Shown here: positions 36,940 to 49,128 of the stretch, one piece after another | How the letters are laid out: each line of letters opens with the position of its first letter | Position numbering within the stretch: the stretch's first letter is position 1 | Assembly (NCBI GenBank): GCA_028564675.1 | Contig: JAOVVO010000153.1 | Span: forward strand, 1-64,000 | Direction of reading: 5' to 3' | Length of the DNA: 64,000 nt | DNA from: Onchocerca lupi | Lineage: Eukaryota; Nematoda; Chromadorea; Rhabditida; Onchocercidae | Made by a program: the position numbers and the translations under genes | The notes under the pieces: generated by a model | Database searches by the model: none | What the model saw: the letters and a program-made list of their open reading frames with translations, nothing else | What the model was told of the DNA's origin: nothing

Positions 36940-37330
36940 AAGAAAATAAGATCACCGATCATACGAAGAGATCAATTGGAGTAGGAAGAGAAAGTGGCTA
37001 AGAGAGAGAGAGGGGGAAGAAGTGCAGTATCCGTCAAAACGACCCAAATTTAGAGGTGTTCACCTGGCAGGTAGACAGCAACCTAATCATAACTACAATT
37101 TCGTGACAATGGCAACAAGTACAGCGGTGCACTATTCAACAGTCATTCGCCTTCAAGCGTACATGTTATTGAACTTTTTCTTCTTGCATCAAATTTAATC
37201 AAATTATTCTAAAACTACTAATCCATCACCTAATTAATTAACCAATTAAAGTTATCACCTGGCTTAGCCTAACTTAATATTTTAATTTGGTGAATTGATT
37301 AACGCATCTTAATCGCTGACGTCACTTGCA
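36940..37330. promoter_or_regulatory. Promoter- or enhancer-like island
   Basis: A local rise in G+C contains a GAGA tract (36999-37012), an E-box-rich palindrome with CACCTGGCAGGT near 37050, and a perfect CRE-type site TGACGTCA at 37317-37324. A plus-strand frame is open from 36950 to 37199 but has no early ATG and no splice support, so regulation is preferred over coding. The nearest possible targets are the candidate minus exon at 35.7-36.05 kb or an unseen plus-strand transcript. Confidence 0.35.
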
Positions 37331-39978
37331 AAATGAAATTAATTTAGTTCATTTTAATCCAGGTTAAAATTTTCCACTTATTCATTCGAAACAATTTTTG
37401 ATATTATCTTAACAAATGTCAGCAGCTAAAAAAAGAGAGATGCAAAATTAATTTGAATAATTTAAAATTAGCGAGGAACATTTATTGACAGTTTTTGCAA
37501 GTGAGTGAAATTTTTACATTTATTTTAATTTGAAGAAAAAAAAAAAACGATTCTTAAGAAATCAATTTCTAATTTCAATAAATAACAGCATAGAAATACT
37601 GTCGAATCATCATCAAATTTAAGATGATTCAAATATTATCAAAACAATACAAATGGCAAGATCAATCATTTTATAAATTCTTTTCATTGTTCGAAGAGAA
37701 TAAATTTCTAACACCAACAAATAAATGAATGGCGAGAGGAAAGGAAAAATATGAATGAGTAAGGCGGAGAATGATTCCTATCTAAATAATATCTTAAAAA
37801 GTATCAATCATACATGAAACCAAAAAAGAAAAACATCAAACATTTCTTGTAAAGGTTTTTCTTTTTCAAACATTTTTATCAAGCATAGCCACCAAAATTT
37901 TTGACTCTGGTAACTATAGTAATTGATGGAATTTATGAGGACATTAACATTTTCATCTAAGGATTTTAGCGATTCTGAAATTATTGATTTTTATGAATAA
38001 AGATTTTTTTTTTACAAATAGCAATGCTGAAATTATTGATTTTTGTGAATAAAAATGATTGTACAGATATTTCACTATATGTAGATATGTGAAGTATCAC
38101 GAATCCTCGAAAATATCTGCTATTTGTGCAAAGTGGTTGAAAACACAAGTTATTTTATCAATTAATGGAATAAATCGTAAATTTACTATATAAAAAGTCA
38201 TTTTAAGTTAAAAAAAGAGAGAAATGGAAACAAAATTGGAAGAGCTAACTGGAATTTTTGTTATTTCTTGTTTCATAGGCAGGAAAACGAAATAAAAGAA
38301 AGGATCGAAAGGATTGAATGATTGTAAAAATCTAATTTGCAAAATTGAATAGAAATGAATTGTTCAGCAGCAGAAGTGAAGAGAATGAAAAGTACGATTT
38401 AGTGATGAATAGAGTTGCAAATTTGAATTCAAATACAGATTGATAAATAGACATAAACACCACCTGCAATAACTACCAAATATAATTTCTGTATATACAT
38501 CTGCATGTAACAGCTTGATCATGTGCTAATCCTAATCTGCACTGAGCTGATTTTATTAAAAATCATGAAATGAAATAATAATCGAAAAAAAAGAATTACT
38601 GAATATTCTAAAAATACTACTAGCAATATACAAAATAAGAAAGAACGTAAAATCGCTTTATAAACTATTTCTGGAGGAAGTAAATCTTTTTTTCCAAACT
38701 TAATTTGGTGGCTAAATTGATCTGTTTTATAAAATTCGTATTAAATCAAAGAAAATATTAACAAAAGAAAAATATTACTTTAAATGAAGAATATTTTAAT
38801 GAATGATATAAACTCAAGACATAATTTAAATCCAAATTTTTCTGAAATTCGGGCAATAAAATTTGAGCGGAAGAATAAGTTTCAACAATTTTCTTCATCA
38901 CGACAAAATTTCGAAATGGCAGGTGTGTGTGTGTGTGTGCAAAAATATTTAGCGATTTATATGGACAAAAATTCTTTTGTTTTCTTTCAACGATAAAAGA
39001 TAATTATTGTTCTAACTTAAAATCGTTAAAAAAGTTTCATTTATAAATGAAAAAAAAAAAAAAAAAGAAAAAACTATTTGCAATATCTTGCATTCATTTT
39101 CGATTGATACTAAGTCTGAAATCAACTTTATAAACTTTTCATTTCTCGCAACAAAATCAGTTTCACAATTGAGTTTTATCAATACACCACGGCTATCGAA
39201 ATAAACTGGATCAAAATTTTAGATGATTCATTTTTGAAATTTACTCTTAACATCTGTCACATAAATGGATAAAAAACTATTCTTTTTTATTTATAAAACT
39301 GCCAATCATTCAAAGTGCCTATTTCTTGGCAGACACAACGAAATACTCGAAGTTATTGATTGATAATAATGTTGAAGAAATTTTAATAATACATCTGGAA
39401 ATTACGGCAAATCCTAATTAATTAGTGGAAATTGAATGCAGGTAAGTTACAGACGGAGTAAACATAGCTTAATATGAAAATGGAACAAGTTTGAAAGAAA
39501 TAAGAAAGGAAATAATAGCAACCAAACAACCTGCCGAAAACCAATATTATGATGCAAATATTACCATATATTGTATTCAAACATCGACGGGCATGATGAG
39601 TCAAAAAAATCGTGAATTCTAATTTGACTAAATTCTATGGCAAAAAACGTCATCAGTGATTTGAACCAAACATTGACTTCCAGTAGAGCATGTCATGTCA
39701 TCGTAACAGGTTTGATGTAAATGACCTTTAGCCTCAATCAAATTTCGATTTCATTCAAAATGAATTTTTAAAAAACTCTACCGATGAGCATATTAAGGTA
39801 AATGAATGATGACATCCTTTTCTCTATTCCAGCAATACAGATAGTGAATTGACAAATGATACTGCATCAATGTTTGTTCTCTTTTTTATTTTTAAATCAA
39901 AACTTCGTTTGATCGAAACTTATGAGCAGAGTATTATAATTCTGCTTTTTTTTAAAAAAAAAGAAAGTTATGAAAAGA
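37331..39978. other. Intergenic, no supported gene
   Basis: AT-rich sequence. It contains a direct repeat of about 27 bases (ctgaaattattgatttttat...) at 37975 and 38027, and a short (GT)n run at 38922-38938. No splice-consistent coding chain was found. Confidence 0.45.
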
Positions 39979-42900
39979 TCAATCTTCATAAATGACTTGA
40001 TCATCGACATAAATTTTTTGACTTTCGTTACATTTAATTTTTCTTATTGAGCCATCTTCATTTACAAGTTGTACGCGAATATCAGCGGTTACTATCGCCT
40101 GCAACTGATATGGATTTGTGATAACGAACGGATAGTTTACAAATTATCCTTAATGATTTAATCAATGAAGAGGGATGATTTCAACATTCCTATTCCTAAT
40201 AAATATCCATCATTTTGCGCTTTCTCGAAGGTTTATTGAGGAACAGGACTTTAAGCAAATTAGAGTTTAGGTGAGACCATTTATTGATCTGGATGACACA
40301 AATTTTTAACATTTCGCAGAAATGAAATAGGCGAGTCTCCTTTGAATAATAGTATTAAAATGGATGGATTACATTTAATCCATGATTGTCAGATAGAAAA
40401 ATAGTAATTTTATTTGCATCACTTTCCGATTCTGCATTTGGCATCTGCAAAATACAGGACGAGGAAGTATATGAGAAGCGAATTATGAATTGCAAAATTG
40501 ATGAGAGCTAATCGATAATCGATAATATAATTAATAGCTAATCTTTTTTGCAGAAAAAATCAAATCAACAATTCCTGTTATCAATAATTATAATTCGCCT
40601 TGCTATATGCATCTAATACTTGAATAAATTCATCATTTTGATGGAACTTACTGATGGAACATCCGATAAAATCATTTCTGAACTGCGATCTAATTGTTTG
40701 GTTTCAACTGATGCAGAAAAAATGTGTCTTGAAGATTTAGGTAATGCCGGTTTATGTGATTCTGATTTTGGTTTTTTTACTGTCCTAAAAACAATAAGAT
40801 CGATTTTATCAAATTTAGTATCAAGTTCGAATTTGAAATGTTTAAATTTATCAAAAATTTCCAAATGGAATATCCTGCGATTACTTTTAAAAAAATTTCG
40901 TGAGAAACATTTTCACATTTTAGGTCAAAATTTTTTCACTAAATATTTATTGTATTCGATGATTTCTTAATTTTTACATCTCTACTTTGTTTTCAACTTC
41001 ATCCACATTCAGTTTTATCTCTCAGCTTAGCTTGCCTATCAATTATATAAACATTTTTATCAGAAAGTACGTGGTTTTTTGCAGCTTCGATGATGGCAAA
41101 ACTCCAGATGGCTTCCTCCAGATGTTAGCTGATTTTATACAACAGATGTCATCCAAATATTCATGCATGTCCGATTGATCTAAAAAAATAAGGCTTTTTT
41201 GAAAATACTCAATGATTTCAATTATAAAAGAGAAGACTCTGATAAAAATATTGAGAAAACGTAGCCAAATAAAAATTTCAAAAAAAAGAAAAAAGTAATC
41301 AATAATAATTTCAAAAGTGTAAAATATGAGAAAAGAGAATAAACTAATCTTAAAAATTACAACTGCAAAAGTTATCTTACAAATGGACAAATTAATACAA
41401 ATTTCTCATAAAATTTTGTGAAATTTACATATTAATTTACCTTTCAATTCCATTATAATATAAAGCAAAAAAGTTAAAGCACTTTTTGTGAGATCTTTTA
41501 AGATTGCAGAATGTTTAAAGAATCTGCAAAAATGAATATTGCTAGGTAGTTTATATTTTCTAAGAATTGAAAAAGTCTTCAAAGATGGTTTCTAAAAGAC
41601 AATCTTGAAATAAATACCGATCGGTGGTGAAACAGCAGTGTTTGCCAACGAAGGTCTACAGACGGCAGTAGGTGGAGAATCTTCATCTCGTGCTGTGCTA
41701 AAATAAGTGGATTCTGAATCTCAAATAATCTCATTTTCAAGAAAAATGTGATGCATTGAGGAAGTTTTAACTATTTCTCTTCAATCAAGACAATAAAAGC
41801 GTTAAAATTACAAGCATTTAGTATAAAAAATATGTATATATACTTACCTGAAATCATGATCAGCGTAAATATGCGATGAATGACCTAAAACATGGTTCAG
41901 TGATAAGGGATAATATCATTAATGATAACTTTTTTTGGTATCACTATAATTTTATGAAAAACTTACCACTTCCTGGTTCGCTACCACCACCAGCTGATGT
42001 GTCACTTAGTCCTGTAAATTAACGAGAATGTAACATGGAATTTCGAGATCTCAAATTTAAGATTTGTTAAAAAAAACGAAATCGATTTATGAAATAGTCA
42101 TTTTTGATTCTTATGAAAATTAGAAATGATTGTTTCATCTGAATTCTTATGAGCAGAAAATTAGCAATAACAAAAGCATAGCAATGAAAGTACTATGCTA
42201 AATAATTATCCCAAATTTCTACTTATAAGAATTGTATTTTATAAATGATTTTCCCGTAAAATTATAATGAAAATGAGCAAGAATTGAAAATCATTTTCGT
42301 AATTTTCCGAAGATTTATTATTATTATTATTAATTAACATCATATTCATCGAATAAATGATTTTTAATAGGTCAAGGATTGATGAAAAAAGATATTTCTA
42401 ACCAGAATGTGGAGGTGAATAATCTTTTCGCTTGACGGCTTTCAAATTTGTTTGTTGTGCTGCTATAACTTTCAATTGTTCTGTTGGCTTTCGTGATGAG
42501 AAATAATAGCTGAACAATTAGGGTGCAAGGAAAGTTGAATATGAACATTTCTCAAATTCAAATCTGTCACTCAGGTTTGTCGTTTGTTTTTTTCCCTTTC
42601 TTTATAGGGGATGAAAAAGCGATGGAGAGCATTCCAGCTAGTTCAAATTTACATCCAGAAGAGTTAGTGGTCAGGTTATAAGCTGACAAAAATATATGCA
42701 CAATGTGATAAATGATTACGACACTAAACTATAAGCTGTTTTAAAATTGTTTTTTCGTTGATAAACTAAAATGCGAAAGTTAAAACTGGAATGGCTGAAA
42801 TGATAAATTATCTAAATTATCATTCCCGTAATTTGAGAAAGATATCAAAAAGTTGCATGACACTTCATAGCTTCATTATCAAGAATTAGCTAATTATGAA

Positions 42901-43597
42901 AATGCAGATAAAGAAGACATGAAACCATACCTTATCAAGAACAATTCAAACATAATTAAGATTTGAAATAATTGTGATTATAAGAGCGAAACTAATTTAG
43001 CTTAGTTAAAAGCAAATTTAAAAAAAAAAAAATAAATAAATCGATGAAATATCATATCCTCTGAAAAATCGGTGAAATATCGTATTCTGTGAAACGGTAT
43101 TTTTGAAATTGGAATGAAAATTTTCAAAAAATAAACCTGGACAGTAGAGATTCGAAATAGTTTTCAAAGCTATTAGTGGTGTAATCACGTGCTTCATACC
43201 ATACATACGATTTATCCGGAAAAACATAGAAATTCAAGTATTTTACATGCCAGATTCATATGAAATTTCTAATAATCTCCCATATATAAGTAAAATATCC
43301 ATGTTAGAAAGTTAAAAATATCCAAGTTCAAGTTGTGTAATTCATGATTTGAGGAAAAAAAAAAGAATTTTAAAACTTTTTCCAGTTTCTCCAAACGAAG
43401 AAGTTGTTATACAAATGCGAAAATATTACGATTAGATTACTTTAAAAATGCGGAGTTTAATTCTTCAAGTAATTTGAAACCTTTAATTTCTTCACTTTCG
43501 CCGACGATATCTCCAAAATACTTTCGATAGTTAACAATCCTTTGCCGTAACCAACCAATTGATTGAAATCGCAAATTTTAATTTCATTTGATTTCAT
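39979..43597 (-). CDS. Gene B: unrecognised multi-exon protein, 5' part incomplete
   Basis: Eight exons chain in perfect phase on the minus strand: 42509-42403, 42011-41967, 41884-41848, 41697-41618, 41179-41071, 40784-40652, 40444-40373 and 40098-39979 (TGA). They encode 235 codons including the stop. A likely first exon is 43597-43481 (ATG, 39 codons, starting MKSNEIKICDFNQLVGYG). It ends in phase 0 whereas the next firm exon needs two bases, so a small exon is missing; 43191-43137 is a candidate. The protein is hydrophilic, with a Lys/Gln-rich part (PTEQLKVIAAQQTNLKAVKR), a Gly/Ser/Pro-rich disordered middle, a basic stretch (VKKPKSESHKPALPKSS) and a compact-looking C-terminus (IRVQLVNEDGSIRKIKC ... 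VIYED). No membrane segment or signal peptide is seen. It follows gene A on the same strand, 461 bases downstream; an operon or a single fused gene are possible. Function unknown. Confidence 0.6.
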
Positions 43598-44058
43598 GTC
43601 TTGCTTGTTGCAGTAGCCATAAGTTGTCGGAATTAGTTTCTATGAGCATTTATCATTTCATTATTATTTTCACTTCAGTTTTAGATCATTAATTATTAAT
43701 AATTATTAGTAATTACTACTAATCATTAATTATGGTGAATACTAGTAATTACTGGTAATCATTAATAACTGTTGATCAAAAAATGAAGTGAAAATAGTAA
43801 TGAAATGAAAATTCATTTTGCATTTTTAATGGAAATTTTACCATAATTCTGTAGTATATTTTGCAATACTGAATGTAATTTGAATGGAAAGTACCATATC
43901 ATTTAATAAAATGTTCCATTTTTTTTCCAAAGAGTTAAAAGTAAAGTTAAATAAAAATTTTCTAAATTTCAAAAGATTGCGAATACAAGAAGGGAATATG
44001 GAATAAGAAAGTGAAAAATCTCAGAGGATGCTTCTGACTAATTAATTTTTTAATATTC
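43598..44058. other. Spacer between genes A and B with a large fold-back
   Basis: This 461-base gap holds the inverted repeat described at 43648-43812, very AT-rich sequence and a poly-T run near 43920. Its length is longer than typical nematode operon spacers (about 100 bases) but does not exclude an operon. Confidence 0.5.
43648..43812. repeat. Fold-back (inverted repeat) element, about 165 bp
   Basis: The left arm at 43648-43689 (catttatcatttcattatta ... gatca) pairs with the right arm at 43773-43812 (tgatca ... tgaagtgaaaatagtaatga ...) with only a few mismatches over about 40 bases. The centre is made of taattatta-type words that are themselves partly palindromic. There is no ORF. It is a fold-back MITE or a hairpin in the gene A/B spacer, about 50 bases upstream of the putative gene B start. 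Confidence 0.7.
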
Positions 44059-46881
44059 TCACTTGTGTTTAATAAAAATGCTTACTTTATCTGGCTCTTT
44101 CTCACTTTCCTTGCATCTTAATTCAATCAAATTAATCACTTTATAATTCCCGTTTTTGGTAAGCATTATCTTATTGTAGCATTTCGCATAAGTCGGGTCG
44201 CAAAATTTCTGGATCGCTTTCGCTTTATTAGTTTTCGCCATATTGTTGATGGCTTTCATTACTGAAGCTAAAGCCGCATTATAATATGCTACTCCAATCA
44301 AATTAGCCTCTTTCATCTATTTGCAGAAAGCAATAACGTCGGAAATCATTAATGTCAGAAATCAATGAACTATGACCCCATACAGAATATATAATGCCCC
44401 GGTAGCTTGCCTGAGTATGGTACTCATTTATATTTCATTAAAAATTTCATTAAGAACATTTTCTGACAGTTGGCATTCTTTATTATTTAAATCTTACTAT
44501 CTCTTCTAAACAAAATCATTTATGATCGGAATATTTTTGAAAATACAATGGAAGTTAAAAATTTAGATAAATGATTGATTTTATGTGAAAATTTTTAAAA
44601 GATTCATCTGAAAAAAAAAAAAAAAAAAAGTTTTGAAACAGCAAAGTAAAAAAATACCGCCATTTTTGCTAACATTTTCACCATCATAAATTCGAGTTTC
44701 TTCATGTATAATGCCAGCAGAAATACTGTTATCTGGTGGTGCAAACTTTATCATTCTTATCAGAAGTAAACATCCATCACAAGCATATGAAGTTAATTTA
44801 CTTTTCGGTCGACGAGATTTCTCATTTTTCTGCAAAACAGACAACTGAATCGTTTGTCATTACGACGTTTATATAGAGTAGCTGATCATTTAAGAAAAAA
44901 ATTTTATTATATAAAATTACAAACAAGTCTAGCTGTTTGCTTAAAATGTTCGATACAAAAATTTTTCTATTTATATTTAATTTTCTATTATTAATTAGCC
45001 ATTTCTCTCCACTCACTCGCCTAATTTGTCTTTTTATCATAGTTTTCTTTCAAAGTTATTGATGGTGTAGAAAGAAGTTTGACGAATCATCATTTCACAA
45101 GTAATCGTCCGAACGAAAAACTTTCCATGCCACCAATCAACTCAAGTTAAATGTTGAAGCAATCAATCATCAACTCACTTCAACCGGTGATAAAGCCATT
45201 CTTTTCGGTTGCAGCAATGCAAGTTCATATTTTGAAACTTTTCCATCATTTCCTAATAGCTCAATTTTATATTCTAAATACGTTTCAGCGTTACGTGTCT
45301 GATTGACACGCATCACTGTATGAATTCGTATCGGCTCTGCAACAAATAATTTCATTTTAATTTATAAATTAATTAGTTACTTATTCAATGTGGTTAGAAA
45401 TTGTACATAATCAATTATAAAATATGATTAATTAATAAAATTTAAAATGTGTTTAATTATATTAGTGGGATTACGATAGTTATGAGAATTCCATTTGTAC
45501 ATTTCGATGAAGCTGATAATTAGCTAATTGTGGCAGGTGAAATATTAAGGAAAAGCGGAGTTATATTGGTTATATCAATGAAATGGCGAAGTAATCGAAA
45601 AAGAATGAATTTTTTTCAAAAAAAGAAAAAATCTCATTTTACCTGGATTTTATTTGAATACCTAAATAAGTCTGCTATTTTAGCGCAAATTACGCCATAT
45701 GCTATTCGAACGTATTTATGCAGATTAAAAAAAAAAAAAATAATTGAAGATTAATCTTTTTTTTCCTTTAAATATATCGTACCATTCATATTCGCTAATA
45801 TCCTTTCTTTTCCATCGGTGATTTTTGTCATTTTTGACATCACATTTCGTTGCTTGATCTGTGACTGAATTCTAATTTTTGATTGGTTTATTCATAATTA
45901 TATGAATGAATAAATAATTAATTAGTGATTTCATTAGGTTAAAAACAGAAAGACAAGAAACAAAAACTAAGTAATGATGACAAAGTTCCACAATGAGCAT
46001 TTATTCTTCTCATTTAAACTGAATAGTACTCGAATTATCTACACATTCTTTTATTTTAATTTTCAATTACTCATGAAGATTTGAGATTTTGGCTTAGACA
46101 GTCATCATTCGACCTGATAACATTCATAGGATAACATCTTTACAGTAGCAATCGATCTCTTGCATAATATTTTTACAGTAATAATCAATTTTTTATTACT
46201 CTGTTTTGGGTCTTCTTTTATCAGTGATAAAAGATCCCTGACTATCATACTTTGGTTCATTTTTTATCAATTTTAGATAGCCGATTGACAAAAAAAATGA
46301 TAGCAATAGCTGATAATGGAGTTGAACTAAAGTAATATTTCCATTTTATTGTAAACAGAAGCAATTCTTCATTGACTTATAACAGTTCAATTTCAATAAA
46401 ATGTTGGTTTCAAGCACAAAACTGCAAAATTTACCAAAACTTACAATTTGATTTTGATAAGAAAAAGAAATGAGAATGAATGATAGAAGTGATTGCTCAC
46501 ATTTTTTTTTAATTTATCAATAAAAGATTGCTCTGATTTTTAGAATAAATCCATGATTTTAGGAAGAGTTTTTCGTAAAAATAACAAACTCTTTCTTTCT
46601 CATAATTTTATAGATTTATGTGTATGTTCTTTCAGAGAAAAATACTGTTTCAAATATTCCAAAGTTGGGAAAAACAGATAAGATAAATGCAGATAACATA
46701 TCAAAACAAAAGCTTTTTCTTATCTCAGTGTTATTCTTTTTAAATTTAGTTAATTAATTAATTAGAAAAAAAAACTTCGATTTTGATGAACTTCGTACAT
46801 GCATGTACACATATACACAGAGTAAAAAATGGAAAAAAAAAGTAAAAAAAGCAATTTTCAAAAGAAAGTTTTGTGTGGTTT

Positions 46882-46912
<31 letters not shown>

Positions 46913-49128
46913 GAATAATATAGATAAATATTAGATAAATATGGAAGAATTGCAGTCCGATAGCAATAAATACAGTAAAAACTTGAAAAATTGAACTACT
47001 TTAACTCGTTAAGTAAGTCTACCCCTCAATATAAATAAATTTTTGAATTGGATTTTAAAAACGAAACCACTAATTTGCGATATGGATCGATCATCGATGA
47101 ATGCTTAACATCTGATTTATCGACAAAATCTGTAAATAATTAAATTTCTATAATTTCGGAAACCATTTTGAAAGAGATATATCTTCTATAAAGAATAATA
47201 TTTAGAAATAAGCATACGTTCATGGCGCATCGGTACTCTAGTAATACTTTTCGATATTTTATTTTCTTTCGAGTATCTATGAATCTAAAATTACAAGAAC
47301 TATTGATACTGCTGTAAAAAACTGTTTGAAATTGCTCAACATTTCTCAAAAATGCAATCGTTGGAATTTGATTTCGATTTATCGCCTTGAGTTCTAACAA
47401 CTCGCTTACATCGTTTTTAATACTTTCAAACATTATGATTTGAAAACGAATCCAGGAAGTACAAATAATCTAAATTTGCAAAAATTTCCTACAGAATTAA
47501 ATTTTAATTTTAATAAATTAAATAATAGAATATTTACTGGTGTTCTTTGATCGTAACTCAGTCTTTCGTTTCTAGTCGCTTCAACAGCAGTTTTTAGCCT
47601 AGAAAGCAAAAATTTATTTAGGTGCAGCATTAGAACAAACTGAATGAGCATTTTGGATGTTGCACAGTCTTGTCCTGCTCTTGTACTCGAAAAAAAGATG
47701 ATAATAAAATTATTTTTTGTTTCAAAATTGAAGGATCTTGACCCCATGGAAGGGAAGAGGATGGCTTGGTTTTTGAAAGGTCAATCATCATCTCAACATG
47801 TCCTGTTAAGGCATAACAGATAAAACTATTTTAAATATCTAATTTTTTTCAGATTCAAATTTTGCATGTTTCAGTATGAATACATTATCATCGTAAATGA
47901 TCGAGTAGTTCTTACATTTAAAAAAAAAAAAAAAAAAAGACAGGAAAAAATATTTTCAAAAAATTTACAATGTTGAAACAGTAATACTGTACATTACATC
48001 AATGCGACAAACAATATATAAGTTTATTTTTAAACAAATCTTAATTAATTATCATAAATGTTAAAGTGTAGGTAAATGTTAGATGGAGAAATGAGAATTA
48101 GTCAGAGAAAAACGAATAGATGATCAATCCTCAAGCGATCATCTATTCCTCGATAAAGAAATGGATAAGATGTACAGAATGAATGGAAGGTAAAAAAATC
48201 ATTAAATCATTAAATGATTTAATTTTAATTATTAATTAAATTTAATCATTCATTAAATCAGTAAAAAAAATTATTAAATTTTTATATATTATCAATGAAG
48301 CTGAATATTATCTCGAATTTTTCACGTTGTAAATACGAATTTAGCAATTGATAAGGATGAATGAAAATGTAAATCAGATATAAACGATATTTCTCGATTT
48401 ATAAAGGAAAATAGCAATAACCTTTCCTTAGATTCTTCCAGAGAAATTTGCTTACATTTAAGAAGATTTATCATTGCTTCGATGTTATCTGCTGAATTCT
48501 TCACCTATATGATAATTAATTAAATCATAATTAATTACTTCCTTCTAATTAAAGATAATTTCCAGCGCTAATGACTTCTTTTTGATGGTGTTTCTGTCTT
48601 GTTTTCAATAACTCTTTTTAAATGTAAGTGGTCTGAGAAATAACGAAGAAAGAATTATTACTTCTTTATTTTCCATCTGAAACGGAATTTTTCTTGTTTC
48701 ATTTTAAACATCGCTATACCGATCAAAAGACTGTTTAAGTATTTTTAATTCTATCAACAAACCTAATTAAGGATAGCTTAATTAGAGGGAATGAATAATA
48801 GAGATTAAGAAGCTATGTGTTTTCATTAATGAGGATTTTATGATATTTAGCTGATAAATGGTTCACGTACGAACGTGATGGAATACACCAAAGATTAAGA
48901 AAACGTTCTTTGATGGGAATCTAAAGTATCGGACAATCATCGTAGATTCTATGATCATACAAGGCAGTGTGCCGAGAATATTGTATCTTTAGCAGATGCG
49001 CTCTCGTTGAATTCACTATTAATTTTCTTGGTTTTTTGCTTTCTGGACATTATTTGTTGGATTCTCTCTTCTTTTGGCGCAAAATCCTGGAATTCGATAG
49101 ATTCTAGAGATCTGAATCCTGCTTTCAT
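44059..49128 (-). CDS. Gene A: unrecognised eight-exon protein, 332 residues
   Basis: Exons on the minus strand: 49128-48961, 48504-48422, 47598-47538, 47488-47432, 47284-47218, 45336-45179, 44829-44658 and 44291-44059. They total 999 bases with every junction in phase, from ATG to TGA. The first three, sixth and seventh exons have strong splice sites. The donor at 47432 (GTTTGA) and the acceptor at 44292 (gattggag) are weak, and the last exon could instead splice out after EKEPDK at a strong GTAAGC. The protein has a Lys/Arg/Gln-rich N-terminus (EERIQQIMSRKQKTKK), a helical segment (NIEAMINLLKCKQISLEESK), a region of strand-like composition (YLEYKIELLGNDGKVSKYEL) and a C-terminal part with several Cys (CDGC, FCDPTYAKC, LRCKE). 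No signal peptide or membrane span. No family is recognised. It is divergent from gtf2h1 (start codons 1.43 kb apart) and lies upstream of gene B in the same orientation. Confidence 0.6.

Noticed and set aside
36950..37199. Plus-strand open frame of 83 codons
   Set aside because: No early ATG, no acceptor, and the GAGA tract produces an artificial Arg/Glu run; regulatory interpretation preferred.
47140..47433. Single long minus-strand ORF as one exon of gene A
   Set aside because: Its frame does not fit the flanking phases; only the smaller splice-bounded segments at 47432-47488 and 47218-47284 do.
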